Assembly: GCA_035527835.1 (NCBI GenBank)
Contig: DATKZS010000098.1
Location: forward strand, 1-38,146
Length of the DNA stretch: 38,146 bases
Origin: DATKZS01 sp035527835 [NCBI: bacterium]
GTDB taxonomy: Bacteria; RBG-13-61-14
Direction: 5' to 3'
The position numbers and the translations under genes are program-made. The notes beneath the pieces were generated by a model. The model saw only the letters and a list, made by a program, of their open reading frames with translations. It had not been told where the DNA came from and did no database searches. Below are positions 25,091 to 33,973 of this stretch, piece by piece (positions within the stretch are counted from its first letter, which is position 1; each line of letters begins with the position of its first letter).

Positions 25091-28000
25091 ATGACGTATT
25101 TAGAGGAAAAGAGCTTCTTTTTCGAGAGCAAGGCGCCGGGGCTCGGCGCCGACACCTTCGTGGTGGTGAATTTCACGGGAACGGAGGGCCTCTCCCGGCC
25201 CTATGAGATGGACATAACGCTTATGTCCGGGCAGCCCGAGATTGACCTCAAAGCGGTGCTGGAAAATCCCGCCGCCCTGTATCTCCGGCCCGGCCACAAG
25301 CTTCCCATCCACGGCCTCATCGCCAAGTTCAAGCAATTGAACGAGGTGGACGGCAACGTCTTTTACCAGGCCATCCTCGTGCCCAGGCTGTGGCAGCTCA
25401 CGCTTTTCAACGTGAGCGAAGTGTATCTGGAGATGACCTTCCCCGAGATCCTGGAACAGGTCCTGCAGGAGGGCGGCCTGACCCCCTCGGATTACCGCCT
25501 CGAACTCGAGCGCATGAACCCCGACCACGCCTTGCCTTACCGGACCTGGTCCTTCGTGTGCCAGTACCAGGAGACCCACCTCAATTTCATCTCGCGCTGG
25601 ATGGAGCGGGAGGGCATTTATTATTTTTTCGAACAGGGTGAGGATTCCGAGACCCTGGTCATCACCGACAGCTCCATTATTCACGTTGACCTTCCGGAGG
25701 AGAAGCTGGTGCATTTTTCCCCTCCCTCCGGGCTGGAGACGCTGGAGCAGAAGCAGGCGGTGACGCGTTTTGTGTGCGAACAGAAACAGCTTCCCCGGAA
25801 AGTGGTGCTCCAGGATTTCAATCACCGCAGGTCTCCCCCCATCATCCAGGGCGAGGCCGAGGTCTCGCCGTCGGGCCGGGGCGAGGTCTGCATCTACGGC
25901 GAACACATGAAGGACCAGGAGCAGGCCTCCGCCTATGCCCGGATCCGGGCCGAGGAAATACTGTGCGGCGAGACCCTGTTCCACGGCGACACCACCGCGG
26001 CCTTCCTGCGCCCCGGCTTTTTTTTCGATCTGGACCGGCACTACCGCGCGAGCTTCAATCGCAAGTACCTGCTGCTGGGGATCGAGCATGACGGGAGCCA
26101 GGCCGCGCTGCTGGCCGCGGGCGTGCGGAAAGGGCTGTCCGAGAAGGAGCAGCGGCCGTTCTATAGGAACCTCATCGAGGCCATCAGCTCGGACGTGCAG
26201 TTCCGGCCGGAGCGCAAGACGCCCAAGCACCGCTTCCACGGCACGATCAATGCCAAGGTCGAGGGCGAGGGTGAGGGCAAGTACGCGGAGCTGGACCAGT
26301 TCGGGCGCTATAAGGTCAAATTCCCCTTCGACCGCAGCGACCGGGCCGGCCAGAAGGCCTCCCGCTGGATCCGGATGGCCCAGCCGTTCGCCGGGCCGAA
26401 CGAGGGCATGCATTTCCCCCTGCGCAAGGGCGCCGAGGTCCTGCTCACCTTCATGGACGGCGACCCCGACCGGCCCATCATCGCCGCCGCCGTGCCCGGC
26501 GCCGAGGGACAGAGTGTGGTCAAGGATCAGAACGCCACCAAAAACCTCATCAAGACCTCCGGCGGAAACAAGATGCATTTCGAGGACCAGGAAGGGAACC
26601 AGAGGATCCTGCTCCATTCCCCCACCGCCGATTCATGGGTCCGCATCGGCGCGCACAATGACCCGCCAAGCCCCTACACCGTCTCCGAGGGCGACAACCT
26701 CGCCGTCTTCACCGATGCCGACGGCGAATGGCATCTCTACAGCGCCGGCTCCAAGGTCGCTTCCAAGAATGCGGCCCTGACCGACAATAACCAGCCCGCG
26801 GTCTATCGTCTCACCAGGGACTTTAACGTCAAGAACAATCTCGGCGCTTATAGCGTCACCGATTTTTCCCCGGCCGTGGCCCTGAACGGTTCACCGCCGG
26901 CCTCCGGGTCCACCATAACTGTCAACGGCGTGCAGTGGACGCTGACGCAGATGCCCACCATCGCCCCGAATGCAAGCGCGGCCGTCACCTTCTACCGCGA
27001 ACAACCCGTGACCATCAAAGTCAGACCAGACGTGGCGGTCGTGAGGCAGGTCAAGGGGGCGGGGATCAGGATCCGTTCCTCCGACCACGTCTGGGTCGAG
27101 GCCGAAAACCGCTACGCCGAATACACCGCCGGCGGGCCCCTGCTGCGGGCCGGGGTTCCGGAGGACCTGAAATATCTATGGGACAAGTTTTACGGCGCGT
27201 CCCCCGCTTTCAAACCGAGTAATTTGAAGCTCTACGATTACGGCAGCGGCGTCGCCAACCCGGCTTCCGCCGCGGACGCGGCCTCCTTGAAAACCCTGGC
27301 CCGCAAGGGCCGGGTCCGGCTGGCCAAGGGCGATACCTTCAACACCCAGGAAGGCAACATCTACGACTTCGGCGGCTATTGGACCTATAACCTGGGCAAC
27401 AGTTACACCGAATCCCACATCAGCCAGGTCCCGGCATTGAACCAAAAAACCTCGAAGCTGGTGCCCGCCGACACCAGCCACACCGCGACCGCCGGGATCA
27501 TCGCCGGCCTGCTCGGCATCATTCCCGGGATGATCGCCGGCCTGACCGTGGGCGCAATCGCGGCCGGACCAGCCGGCGCCCTGCTCGGTATCATCATCGG
27601 GATCGTCGCGGGCACCGCCGTCGGGGTCGTGAGCGGGGCCTGGGGGTCCGGGGAGCCGGGACAGAAGGACGTGAGCGACGCCATCGCCGGACCCGGATCG
27701 GGAAGGATCAAGACCTGGGCGGCAAAGGTCAAAAGCAGCCACCCCCAGGCCGCCTCCTTCGATGCCGAAGGATGGATGCACACCGCCACCACCTGGGTGG
27801 ACAAAAAATTCGGGGACTCCTACAGCTATTACAAGGGAAACTCCATCAGCTTCTCCCACGGGAACAAGGAAGAGCACACCACCGGCGACATCTACTCCTA
27901 TACCTATGGAGGGAAACGTGAAGAGGCCAAGTTCAACGGCAAGGGAATAAAAACTTTCTACTCCAAGTCCGCGGCGGGCGTCAAAGAGGAATTCAGCTAC

Positions 28001-28462
28001 AACCCGATCAACGGACAACTCATAAAATATGAATACCATAACCGCGCCTCCGTGTTCTTCGACTACGAGCTGGTCCTGCCCACCGTGCCCAAGCTCAGCA
28101 TCTCCACCAAATTCCCCAGCCAAGAAACCACCTTAAGCGTCAGCACCGGAGTGAAAATGAACTTCGAGGGCAGCCTCTCATTGAACATGAACGTCAAATT
28201 TTCCGCCGGCTTCTCCATTCTCATGGAGGGAACGCCGGCCTGGAAACTCGAGTTCAACTGGGACCAGAAAAAATTCAAGCTCAAGGGGCCGGGGACCCAG
28301 TTCAACAAGCAAGCCGCGATCAAGGCGGACATGGAAAAATTGACCCTGCGCGAAAAACTCACGGACATCTCCAAGCGGGACCTGGTGGTGCAGCAATGCA
28401 AGCTGGTGACCAAGGCCGCCAAGATGCACGTTGATATCAACGATATTAAAATTTTCACCTGA
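25091..28462 (+). CDS. vgrG: Type VI secretion spike protein VgrG with glycine-rich hydrophobic insertion (VgrG2)
   Basis: This 1123-residue paralogue of VgrG1 follows it after 141 nt with its own GGGAGG ribosome binding site. Base, OB fold (DQFGRYKVKFPFDRSDR) and spike align along their length with VgrG1; one stretch at 26360-26398 is identical at the DNA level over 39 nt. It has one copy of the module that is duplicated in VgrG1. The shared boundary motif GNIYDFGGYWTYNLGNSY ends near residue 773. After it comes a segment absent from VgrG1: a hydrophobic, glycine/alanine-rich stretch (801-850; AGIIAGLLGIIPGMIAGL and onward). Homology with VgrG1 then resumes from WVDKKFGDSYSYYKG to a C-terminal tail ending INDIKIFT. 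The insertion looks able to enter a membrane. VgrG2 may therefore be a toxin-bearing or membrane-tethering spike. Confidence 0.93.
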   Translation: MTYLEEKSFFFESKAPGLGADTFVVVNFTGTEGLSRPYEMDITLMSGQPEIDLKAVLENPAALYLRPGHKLPIHGLIAKFKQLNEVDGNVFYQAILVPRLWQLTLFNVSEVYLEMTFPEILEQVLQEGGLTPSDYRLELERMNPDHALPYRTWSFVCQYQETHLNFISRWMEREGIYYFFEQGEDSETLVITDSSIIHVDLPEEKLVHFSPPSGLETLEQKQAVTRFVCEQKQLPRKVVLQDFNHRRSPPIIQGEAEVSPSGRGEVCIYGEHMKDQEQASAYARIRAEEILCGETLFHGDTTAAFLRPGFFFDLDRHYRASFNRKYLLLGIEHDGSQAALLAAGVRKGLSEKEQRPFYRNLIEAISSDVQFRPERKTPKHRFHGTINAKVEGEGEGKYAELDQFGRYKVKFPFDRSDRAGQKASRWIRMAQPFAGPNEGMHFPLRKGAEVLLTFMDGDPDRPIIAAAVPGAEGQSVVKDQNATKNLIKTSGGNKMHFEDQEGNQRILLHSPTADSWVRIGAHNDPPSPYTVSEGDNLAVFTDADGEWHLYSAGSKVASKNAALTDNNQPAVYRLTRDFNVKNNLGAYSVTDFSPAVALNGSPPASGSTITVNGVQWTLTQMPTIAPNASAAVTFYREQPVTIKVRPDVAVVRQVKGAGIRIRSSDHVWVEAENRYAEYTAGGPLLRAGVPEDLKYLWDKFYGASPAFKPSNLKLYDYGSGVANPASAADAASLKTLARKGRVRLAKGDTFNTQEGNIYDFGGYWTYNLGNSYTESHISQVPALNQKTSKLVPADTSHTATAGIIAGLLGIIPGMIAGLTVGAIAAGPAGALLGIIIGIVAGTAVGVVSGAWGSGEPGQKDVSDAIAGPGSGRIKTWAAKVKSSHPQAASFDAEGWMHTATTWVDKKFGDSYSYYKGNSISFSHGNKEEHTTGDIYSYTYGGKREEAKFNGKGIKTFYSKSAAGVKEEFSYNPINGQLIKYEYHNRASVFFDYELVLPTVPKLSISTKFPSQETTLSVSTGVKMNFEGSLSLNMNVKFSAGFSILMEGTPAWKLEFNWDQKKFKLKGPGTQFNKQAAIKADMEKLTLREKLTDISKRDLVVQQCKLVTKAAKMHVDINDIKIFT

Positions 28463-28553
28463 GATGACGCGCCGCCACGGATGCGCTATCATGATGGGCG
28501 CCGAAGACGGGACCGGAACGAATCCGGACCGCCGAGGATGGGAAGAGGCGGGA

Positions 28554-31487
28554 ATGAGGATTTTCAGGCCGCTGCAAATAGGCTTCATGAACCGGGTCCT
28601 GGAACAGGACCGCAGGTTCTATCTCATTGTCTCGGCCACCCTGGGCGTGAACCTGCAAAGCGGCCGGGAGCTGCTCGAGTTCGACTTCATCAAGGACGCC
28701 TTCGCCTGCATGGGCGACAATCCCCTGCCCGACATGGGCATGCCCAAGCCCAGCGCCGAGGTCCTGGTCTCCGGAAAGTGTTTTTCAACCGCGGGAAAGC
28801 AAATTCCGGCATACGACGTCAGCATCCGCGTAGGCCCCGTCAATAAGACCCTCTATGTCTTCGGCAACCGGAGCTGGGTCAAGAAGGGAGGGATGGTAAA
28901 GGTCATCTCCGACCCCGAACCCTTCACCTCCATGGAAATTTCCTATAACAACGCCTTCGGCGGTCCCGACGACCCCCGCAACCCCTCGGGCAAGGGCATG
29001 GCCGCGAAGACCGACAAGGGCGACGTCCAGGCGCTGCCCAACATCGAGGACCCCAAGCACCTGATCGGCTCGCCCGGCGACCAGCCCGGCCCCGCCGGCC
29101 TGGGCCCGCTCGATCCATCCTGGCCGCAGCGCATGCGTTTCCAGGGGACCTACGACGCGGACTACAAAATCAAGTATTACCCGGGCTATCCCGCGGACCT
29201 GGACTGGCGCTATTTCCTGTCCGCGCCGGAAGACCAGCGGATCAAGGCATATTTCCAGGGCAACGAGCCCTTCACCATAACCCACATGCACCCGGAGCTG
29301 CCCACCATCAGCGGCGCCCTGCCCGGACTCGTGCCCCGATGTTTCGCGCTCCGCTCCAAAAACGGCGGAGCGCCCGAGTTCGTCGAGCTGGGCCTCAACC
29401 TCGACACCATCTGGTTCTTCCCGGAAAAGCTCCTCGCGCTGCTCACCTGGCGCAAGGGCATCGAGGTGGGCGACGACGAGGCCTCCGAGATCAGCCACGC
29501 CATCCTGGCCTATGAGGACGGGACCAAAAAGCCCCGCCCGCCCGAGCATTACCAAAAGGCCCTCGAGCTCCGCATGAACAGCGACGACGCGCTGCTCAAC
29601 AACTTCAGCACCGAGGACCTGATCCCGGACGGCCACAAGTGCGCCATGGAGCTCCTCCAGGAAATGGCCTTTGAAAAGAGCGAGCCCAGCGAGTTCTCCA
29701 AGAACATGGACGCCAAGGCCGACTCCGTGAAAAAAATGGCCGACGAGAAAATCGAGGAGGCCGTGGCCTCATCGGAAAAGAACCTGGCCGGCATGGATTT
29801 TCCGGATGACGTCAAGGCGAAGATGCCGGGCGGGGGCAAGCTCGACCTGCGCAAAATGATCAAAGAGCAATCGGAGGCCAAGCCGGACCCGGACACCGCG
29901 GCCTTGAACGCCAAGCTCGAATCCATCATCCCGGGCATTACCGCGGGCGATCCGAAGAAGATCGAGCTCAAGAAGTTCTCGTTCGACAAGATTGACCAGG
30001 TCATGGCCGCGGTGAGCGAATTCAGCGCCAAAAAGGAAAAACAGGGAAAGGACCTGGCCAAGGAGCAAATTGACAAAGCCAAGGACCAGATCAAGCAGCA
30101 ATTGGAACAACTCAACCAGGACGGCGCCACGCCGGAGGAGGCCAAGGCCAAGCTCGAAGAGAGCCTGAAGCAGCTCGAAGGGATTAACTTTGACGAATCT
30201 CCGCCCGCGCCCCTGCCCCGCGTGAACGCCGAGGAGCTGATCGCCCAGTTGTCCCCGGTGTCGCCCATGATCCAGGAGGCCATGCAGCACGTGCAGAGCA
30301 TGAAAGAAATGGGCGTCCAGAACGAAACCACCCAAAAGCTCGAACAGCAGATCCGGCAAAGCCGCGACACCCAGCTTCGCCAGATCGAGGACGCGATGCG
30401 CGAGGCCGAGACCGACTTCAAGGGGACCTACATCATGGGCGCCCATTTCATGAAGGACGGGCTCTCGCCCCACAAGGACCCGGTCGAGAAGGTGGCCGAG
30501 CGCCTGCTTCAGGCCATCGCCCAGGGCCAGGATGTCTCCGGCAAGGACTGGGCCTGCATTGACCTTGCCGGCCGGAACCTGGACGGCGTTAACCTCTCCG
30601 GCGCTTTCCTGGAGCAGGTGAACTTCAAGGGCGCGAGCCTGAAGGGCGCGAACCTTGCCGGGGCCATCATGGCGCGCGCCATCCTGGAAGACGCCGACCT
30701 TTCCGGCGCCGACCTCACCGGCGCCAACGTCGGCGGCGTCCATGCCGAGCGCGCCAGGTTCACCGGCGCCAATCTCAAAGCCGCCAGGCTCTCCAAGGGC
30801 GACTTCACCGGCGCGGACTTCAAAAAGGCCGAGCTCGAGGACGTGGAGACCATGGAGATCATCGTGGCCGGCGCGATCTTCGCCGGCGCCCACATGCCCG
30901 GCGTCAAGTTCATCGAGTCCGCCATCAGCGGCGCCAAGTTCCCCGAAGCCGACCTCACCTCCAGCGCCTTCATCAAGTGCGAGATCAAGGACGCCGATTT
31001 CTCCCGCGCCGTCATGGCCGGCGTAACCTTCGCCGACGTCCAGCTCACCAACGTCAGCTTCGACCAGGCCGACCTCAGCAAGGCATGCTTCGCCGCCACC
31101 AAGCCGGAAAAAGCCGGCATGACCAACGTCCGCTTCCGCGGCGCCATTCTCAAGCAAAGCAATTTCCAAAACATCATCATGCCCGGCACCGACCTCCAAA
31201 ACGCCGACCTCGAAAACTCCAACTTCCTCGGCGCCGACCTCACCAGCGCCAACCTCTCCCGCGCCCATGCCCCCAGCGCCCTGTTCAAAAAGGCCCGACT
31301 CGAAGGCGCCAGGCTCGATCATATCAATCTCATGCAGGGCTCGCTGGCCAAGGCCTATCTGGTCAACGCCTCCCTGGCCGGCGCCAACCTCTACGCCGTG
31401 GATTTCTTGAGGTCAACCATCAAGAACACCGACTTTCAAGGCGCCAACCTTGATTCCACCATCATCGAAGCGTGGAGGCCCAAATGA
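28554..31487 (+). CDS. DUF2169 adaptor fused to pentapeptide repeats
   Basis: The product is 977 residues from ATG 28554 (GAGGCGGGA just upstream); the frame is open to 28431 but that overlaps vgrG2. Residues 1-300 are a DUF2169 domain (MRIFRPLQIGFMNRVLEQD and, later, SYNNAFGGPDDPRNPSGKG). This family acts as an adaptor that loads effectors onto VgrG/PAAR in T6SS clusters. Residues about 330-640 are Lys/Glu/Ala-rich and probably coiled coil (KEQIDKAKDQIKQQLEQLNQ). From about 665 to the end there are pentapeptide repeats of the A(D/N)LxG type, predicted to form a right-handed quadrilateral beta-helix. The ATG of the next pentapeptide gene overlaps the stop (ATGA). The protein is cytoplasmic by composition. 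Confidence 0.92.
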   Translation: MRIFRPLQIGFMNRVLEQDRRFYLIVSATLGVNLQSGRELLEFDFIKDAFACMGDNPLPDMGMPKPSAEVLVSGKCFSTAGKQIPAYDVSIRVGPVNKTLYVFGNRSWVKKGGMVKVISDPEPFTSMEISYNNAFGGPDDPRNPSGKGMAAKTDKGDVQALPNIEDPKHLIGSPGDQPGPAGLGPLDPSWPQRMRFQGTYDADYKIKYYPGYPADLDWRYFLSAPEDQRIKAYFQGNEPFTITHMHPELPTISGALPGLVPRCFALRSKNGGAPEFVELGLNLDTIWFFPEKLLALLTWRKGIEVGDDEASEISHAILAYEDGTKKPRPPEHYQKALELRMNSDDALLNNFSTEDLIPDGHKCAMELLQEMAFEKSEPSEFSKNMDAKADSVKKMADEKIEEAVASSEKNLAGMDFPDDVKAKMPGGGKLDLRKMIKEQSEAKPDPDTAALNAKLESIIPGITAGDPKKIELKKFSFDKIDQVMAAVSEFSAKKEKQGKDLAKEQIDKAKDQIKQQLEQLNQDGATPEEAKAKLEESLKQLEGINFDESPPAPLPRVNAEELIAQLSPVSPMIQEAMQHVQSMKEMGVQNETTQKLEQQIRQSRDTQLRQIEDAMREAETDFKGTYIMGAHFMKDGLSPHKDPVEKVAERLLQAIAQGQDVSGKDWACIDLAGRNLDGVNLSGAFLEQVNFKGASLKGANLAGAIMARAILEDADLSGADLTGANVGGVHAERARFTGANLKAARLSKGDFTGADFKKAELEDVETMEIIVAGAIFAGAHMPGVKFIESAISGAKFPEADLTSSAFIKCEIKDADFSRAVMAGVTFADVQLTNVSFDQADLSKACFAATKPEKAGMTNVRFRGAILKQSNFQNIIMPGTDLQNADLENSNFLGADLTSANLSRAHAPSALFKKARLEGARLDHINLMQGSLAKAYLVNASLAGANLYAVDFLRSTIKNTDFQGANLDSTIIEAWRPK

Positions 31488-32536
31488 ACGGCGCCGAGCT
31501 GTCCAAGCTGGTCAAGTCCGGCGAGATCTTCACCGAACAGGACCTCTCCGGAATGGACTGCCGCAACGTGGACCTCTCCGGCGGAATTTTCATCAACGTC
31601 AAATTCGACGGGTCCGATTTCAGCGGCGCCAATTTGAAGGAGGCCACGCTCAACGCGTGCAGCCTGAAAGACACGAAGTTCCATTCCACCCCCATGAAAC
31701 AGACCAACTTCGTGAGCGGCGACCTCGCCGGCGCGGACTTCCAGGGCGCGCGAATGGACTTCACCGCCTTCATCAAGTGCGATCTCACCAATGCCGCCTT
31801 CGCCGACGCGGTCCTGGACATGGGTGTGTTCACGGAATCCAAGCTCGAAGGCGTCAGCTTCACCGCAGCGAAACTCGCAACCACCGTGTTCTCCAAGTGC
31901 GAGATGAAAGGCGCCGACTTCTCCCGCTCCCGAATGGAGAAGACCGTGTTCTTCGAATGCAAGTTCGAGGGCAACAAATTCACCGACGCCGCCATCGTCC
32001 TCTCCTGTTTTTTCAAGGCCACCCTCGAAAAGGTGGACTTCAGCTCCATGGACCTCACCCGCTGCCAGTTCATGGAGTGCGGCCTCAAAGGCTGCAACTT
32101 CACCGGAACCCAGCTCAAGCAGGGCGGCTTCATGAAGGCCGACCTGGAAAATTCCGTGTTCGACCACGCCAACCTGGAGCTGGCCAATTTCTACGAGGCC
32201 AACCTGGTAGGCGCAAGCCTCAAAAAGGCCAACCTGGAGAGGGCCTCCATGCAAAAGGCCAAGCTATCACGCGCCGACCTCTCCGACTCCAACCTGGTCA
32301 TGGCCCAGCTCGCCGAGATCAGCGCCGAGCTGTCAAACTTCAGTAACGCCAACCTGACCTACGCCGACCTGTCCCATGCCGACATCAAGGAATCGAACTT
32401 CTCGAACGCCCACCTCTTCATGGCCAAGATGCACGAGGCCAAGGACGAAAAAACCATCTGGGCCGGATCGAGCAAGGCGCTGGCGCGCGGGACGGACAAG
32501 AAAGTATTAAAAGCCGAACAATGGGGGAAGAAATGA
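31484..32536 (+). CDS. Pentapeptide repeat protein of the VgrG operon
   Basis: The 350-residue product starts at MNGAELSKLVKSGEIF (ATG 31484; GGAGG at 31474-31478), overlapping the previous stop as ATGA. A GTG start four codons earlier is possible. After about 20 residues nearly the whole protein is pentapeptide repeats (for example MDCRNVDLSGG, ADFQGARMDF and ANLERASMQKAKL). It should form a rod-like beta-helix about 60 repeats long. The short C-terminal tail is Lys-rich. Paired pentapeptide proteins beside DUF2169, DUF3540 and DUF4150 genes are a recurrent T6SS arrangement, but their role is not settled. Proposals include scaffolds for effector loading or, by analogy to DNA-mimicking pentapeptide proteins, binding to nucleic-acid enzymes. 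No catalytic motif is seen. Confidence 0.93.
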   Translation: MNGAELSKLVKSGEIFTEQDLSGMDCRNVDLSGGIFINVKFDGSDFSGANLKEATLNACSLKDTKFHSTPMKQTNFVSGDLAGADFQGARMDFTAFIKCDLTNAAFADAVLDMGVFTESKLEGVSFTAAKLATTVFSKCEMKGADFSRSRMEKTVFFECKFEGNKFTDAAIVLSCFFKATLEKVDFSSMDLTRCQFMECGLKGCNFTGTQLKQGGFMKADLENSVFDHANLELANFYEANLVGASLKKANLERASMQKAKLSRADLSDSNLVMAQLAEISAELSNFSNANLTYADLSHADIKESNFSNAHLFMAKMHEAKDEKTIWAGSSKALARGTDKKVLKAEQWGKK

Positions 32537-33192
32537 GAACATCAGCCAACGTCGTTTCCTTGCGCGAACCGGCCGGGCCCGCGCTGCGTGAAGGCCGGGT
32601 GGTTTCCATCTCCGGCCTGGACGCCGTGGTCCGGATGGAGGACTTCGCTATCGAGGCCCGCGTGGCCTTCAGTTGCCTGGTCACGCCCCGGGCCGAAGAC
32701 CTGGTCCTGTGCGCCGCGAGCGAGGCCGGGGAGTATTTCATCCTGGCCATCATCGAGCGGCCGGGGGACCAGGACCTGGCCATCTCCTTTCCCGCCGACG
32801 CCTCCGTGCGCGCGGAACAAGGCGCGCTCGCCATGTTCTCGGGCGAGGCCCTGACCCTGGCTTCCGAAGACCGGCTTACCTGCGTCTCCGGCCGCGCCGT
32901 GCATAAAAGCCGGGAGGCGCTGGTGGACTTTGACCAGCTCACGGCCAAGGGCACGGACCTCAAAGCCAATTACCAAAACGTGCTGGTGATCGCGCGCATG
33001 ATCAACACCATGGCCCGGCAGGCCATCGAGAAGTTCAGGAGCTACATCCGGCACAGCGAGGACTACGACCAGGTCAAGGCCGGGCAGATGACCCGCAAGG
33101 TGGACGGACTGTACGCCATGGATTCGGGCAACACCGTCATGCAGAGCCGGCAAAACACCAAGATTGACGGCGAGCGCATCTTCATGGGCTAG
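32533..33192 (+). CDS. DUF3540 protein of the type VI spike module
   Basis: The 219-residue product starts at MRTSANVVSLREPAG (ATG 32533, with GGGGGAAG upstream), overlapping the pentapeptide gene as ATGA. An earlier in-frame ATG at 32521 is less likely. The N-terminal half is a small beta-barrel like the gp5 OB fold (VVSISGLDAVVRMEDFAIEA, ... DLVLCAASEAGEYFILAIIE). A beta-prism-like stretch follows (LAISFPADASVRAEQGALAM and SGEALTLASEDRLTCVSG). It ends in helices and MDSGNTVMQSRQNTKIDGER. This is the DUF3540 layout, seen only beside VgrG-type clusters. It may extend the spike between VgrG and the PAAR-like tip or help effector docking. It is cytoplasmic until secreted. Confidence 0.9.
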   Translation: MRTSANVVSLREPAGPALREGRVVSISGLDAVVRMEDFAIEARVAFSCLVTPRAEDLVLCAASEAGEYFILAIIERPGDQDLAISFPADASVRAEQGALAMFSGEALTLASEDRLTCVSGRAVHKSREALVDFDQLTAKGTDLKANYQNVLVIARMINTMARQAIEKFRSYIRHSEDYDQVKAGQMTRKVDGLYAMDSGNTVMQSRQNTKIDGERIFMG

Positions 33193-33214
33193 CCGGGACC
33201 AAAGGAGGCCGATA

Positions 33215-33622
33215 ATGTTTGCCAACTGTTCGCTCAGCGGCATGGATTTCGGCATGCCTGACGTGTGCCTCACCCCGGCGCCGCCGTCGCCGAGCCCCAT
33301 ACCCATACCCTATCCCAACACCGCCCAGAAGATGATGGCCATCCCGCCGACCGCGTCCATGAAGCACCTCATCATGATGATGCCGGCGCACAACATGGGC
33401 ACCACCATTCCCATGACCATGGGAGACAACGCCGGCGTCTCCATGGGCGTGATGTCCGGAACGGTCATGGGCCCGTCCCGCAACACGCTGTCCAGCATGA
33501 AGGTCTTCATGGGCGGAATGCCCGCCACCCGCATGTTGGACATGGCCATGCAGAACTCGACCAACGTCCCGGCCGGGCTCTCGCTGGCCCCGTCGCAAAC
33601 CAAGGTGATGATCCTGATGTGA
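33215..33622 (+). CDS. PAAR-like (DUF4150) spike-tip protein, methionine-rich
   Basis: From ATG 33215 (AAAGGAGG ends 6 nt upstream) the product is 135 residues. It starts MFANCSLSGMDFGMPDVCLT, then the family's Pro-rich segment (TPAPPSPSPIPIPYPNTAQK) and the Met/Gly-rich core. This layout matches DUF4150, the PAAR-like tip of T6SS spikes. PAAR proteins bind zinc at the apex; the cysteines and histidines here (NCS, DVC, MKH, PAHNM) are candidate ligands. Methionine makes up 23 of 135 residues by my count, unusually many. There is no C-terminal toxin extension, so any effector must be separate or carried by a VgrG. Confidence 0.9.
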   Translation: MFANCSLSGMDFGMPDVCLTPAPPSPSPIPIPYPNTAQKMMAIPPTASMKHLIMMMPAHNMGTTIPMTMGDNAGVSMGVMSGTVMGPSRNTLSSMKVFMGGMPATRMLDMAMQNSTNVPAGLSLAPSQTKVMILM

Positions 33623-33688
33623 GCCTGGCCCGCGGCGAAAACGGGACCAGCATGCTTAATGGATTGCAAATAAATCGAGGGGGAAAAG

Positions 33689-33973
33689 ATGGCGGACAAT
33701 GAAGACAAGGGCGCCAAGGAGATCAATCTCCAGTTCCATGTGTCGCAGGAGTTGGAGTATAACTACCGGGACATCTTCAACGTCTACGTGGGAACGGGCG
33801 AGGTCGTGATCGAGCTGGGCACGCGGCACCGGGCCATGCCCGAGCACGCCACCATTTACAACCGCATCGTGGTCTCGGTCGGAAACGCCTATCTCCTGAT
33901 CCAGACCATGCAGCAAGCCCTCCAAAAGGCCCAGATGCAAATCCAGAAGAACCTCCAGGCCAAGAAGGAGTAG
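33689..33973 (+). CDS. Small DUF3467-like protein, end of the spike operon
   Basis: The 94-residue product has a hydrophilic N-terminus (MADNEDKGAKEINLQFHVSQ) followed by a pattern of beta strands (DIFNVYVGTGEVVIELGTRH, YNRIVVSVGNAYLLIQTMQQ). It ends with a Gln/Lys-rich helix. The strand-turn-strand order, ending in a helix after NRIVVSVGNA, resembles the DUF3467 family, but with low certainty. It is preceded by GAGGGGG. It is the last gene before a terminator-like hairpin at 34036 and is probably co-transcribed with the spike module. It has no signal peptide or membrane segment, so it is a poor candidate for a periplasmic or membrane immunity protein. Confidence 0.75.
   Translation: MADNEDKGAKEINLQFHVSQELEYNYRDIFNVYVGTGEVVIELGTRHRAMPEHATIYNRIVVSVGNAYLLIQTMQQALQKAQMQIQKNLQAKKE

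Noticed and set aside
29769-31322. Leftward 517-codon frame opposite the pentapeptide region
   Set aside because: Its repeated Gly/Glu/Val pattern is the complement of the pentapeptide repeats, not an independent gene.
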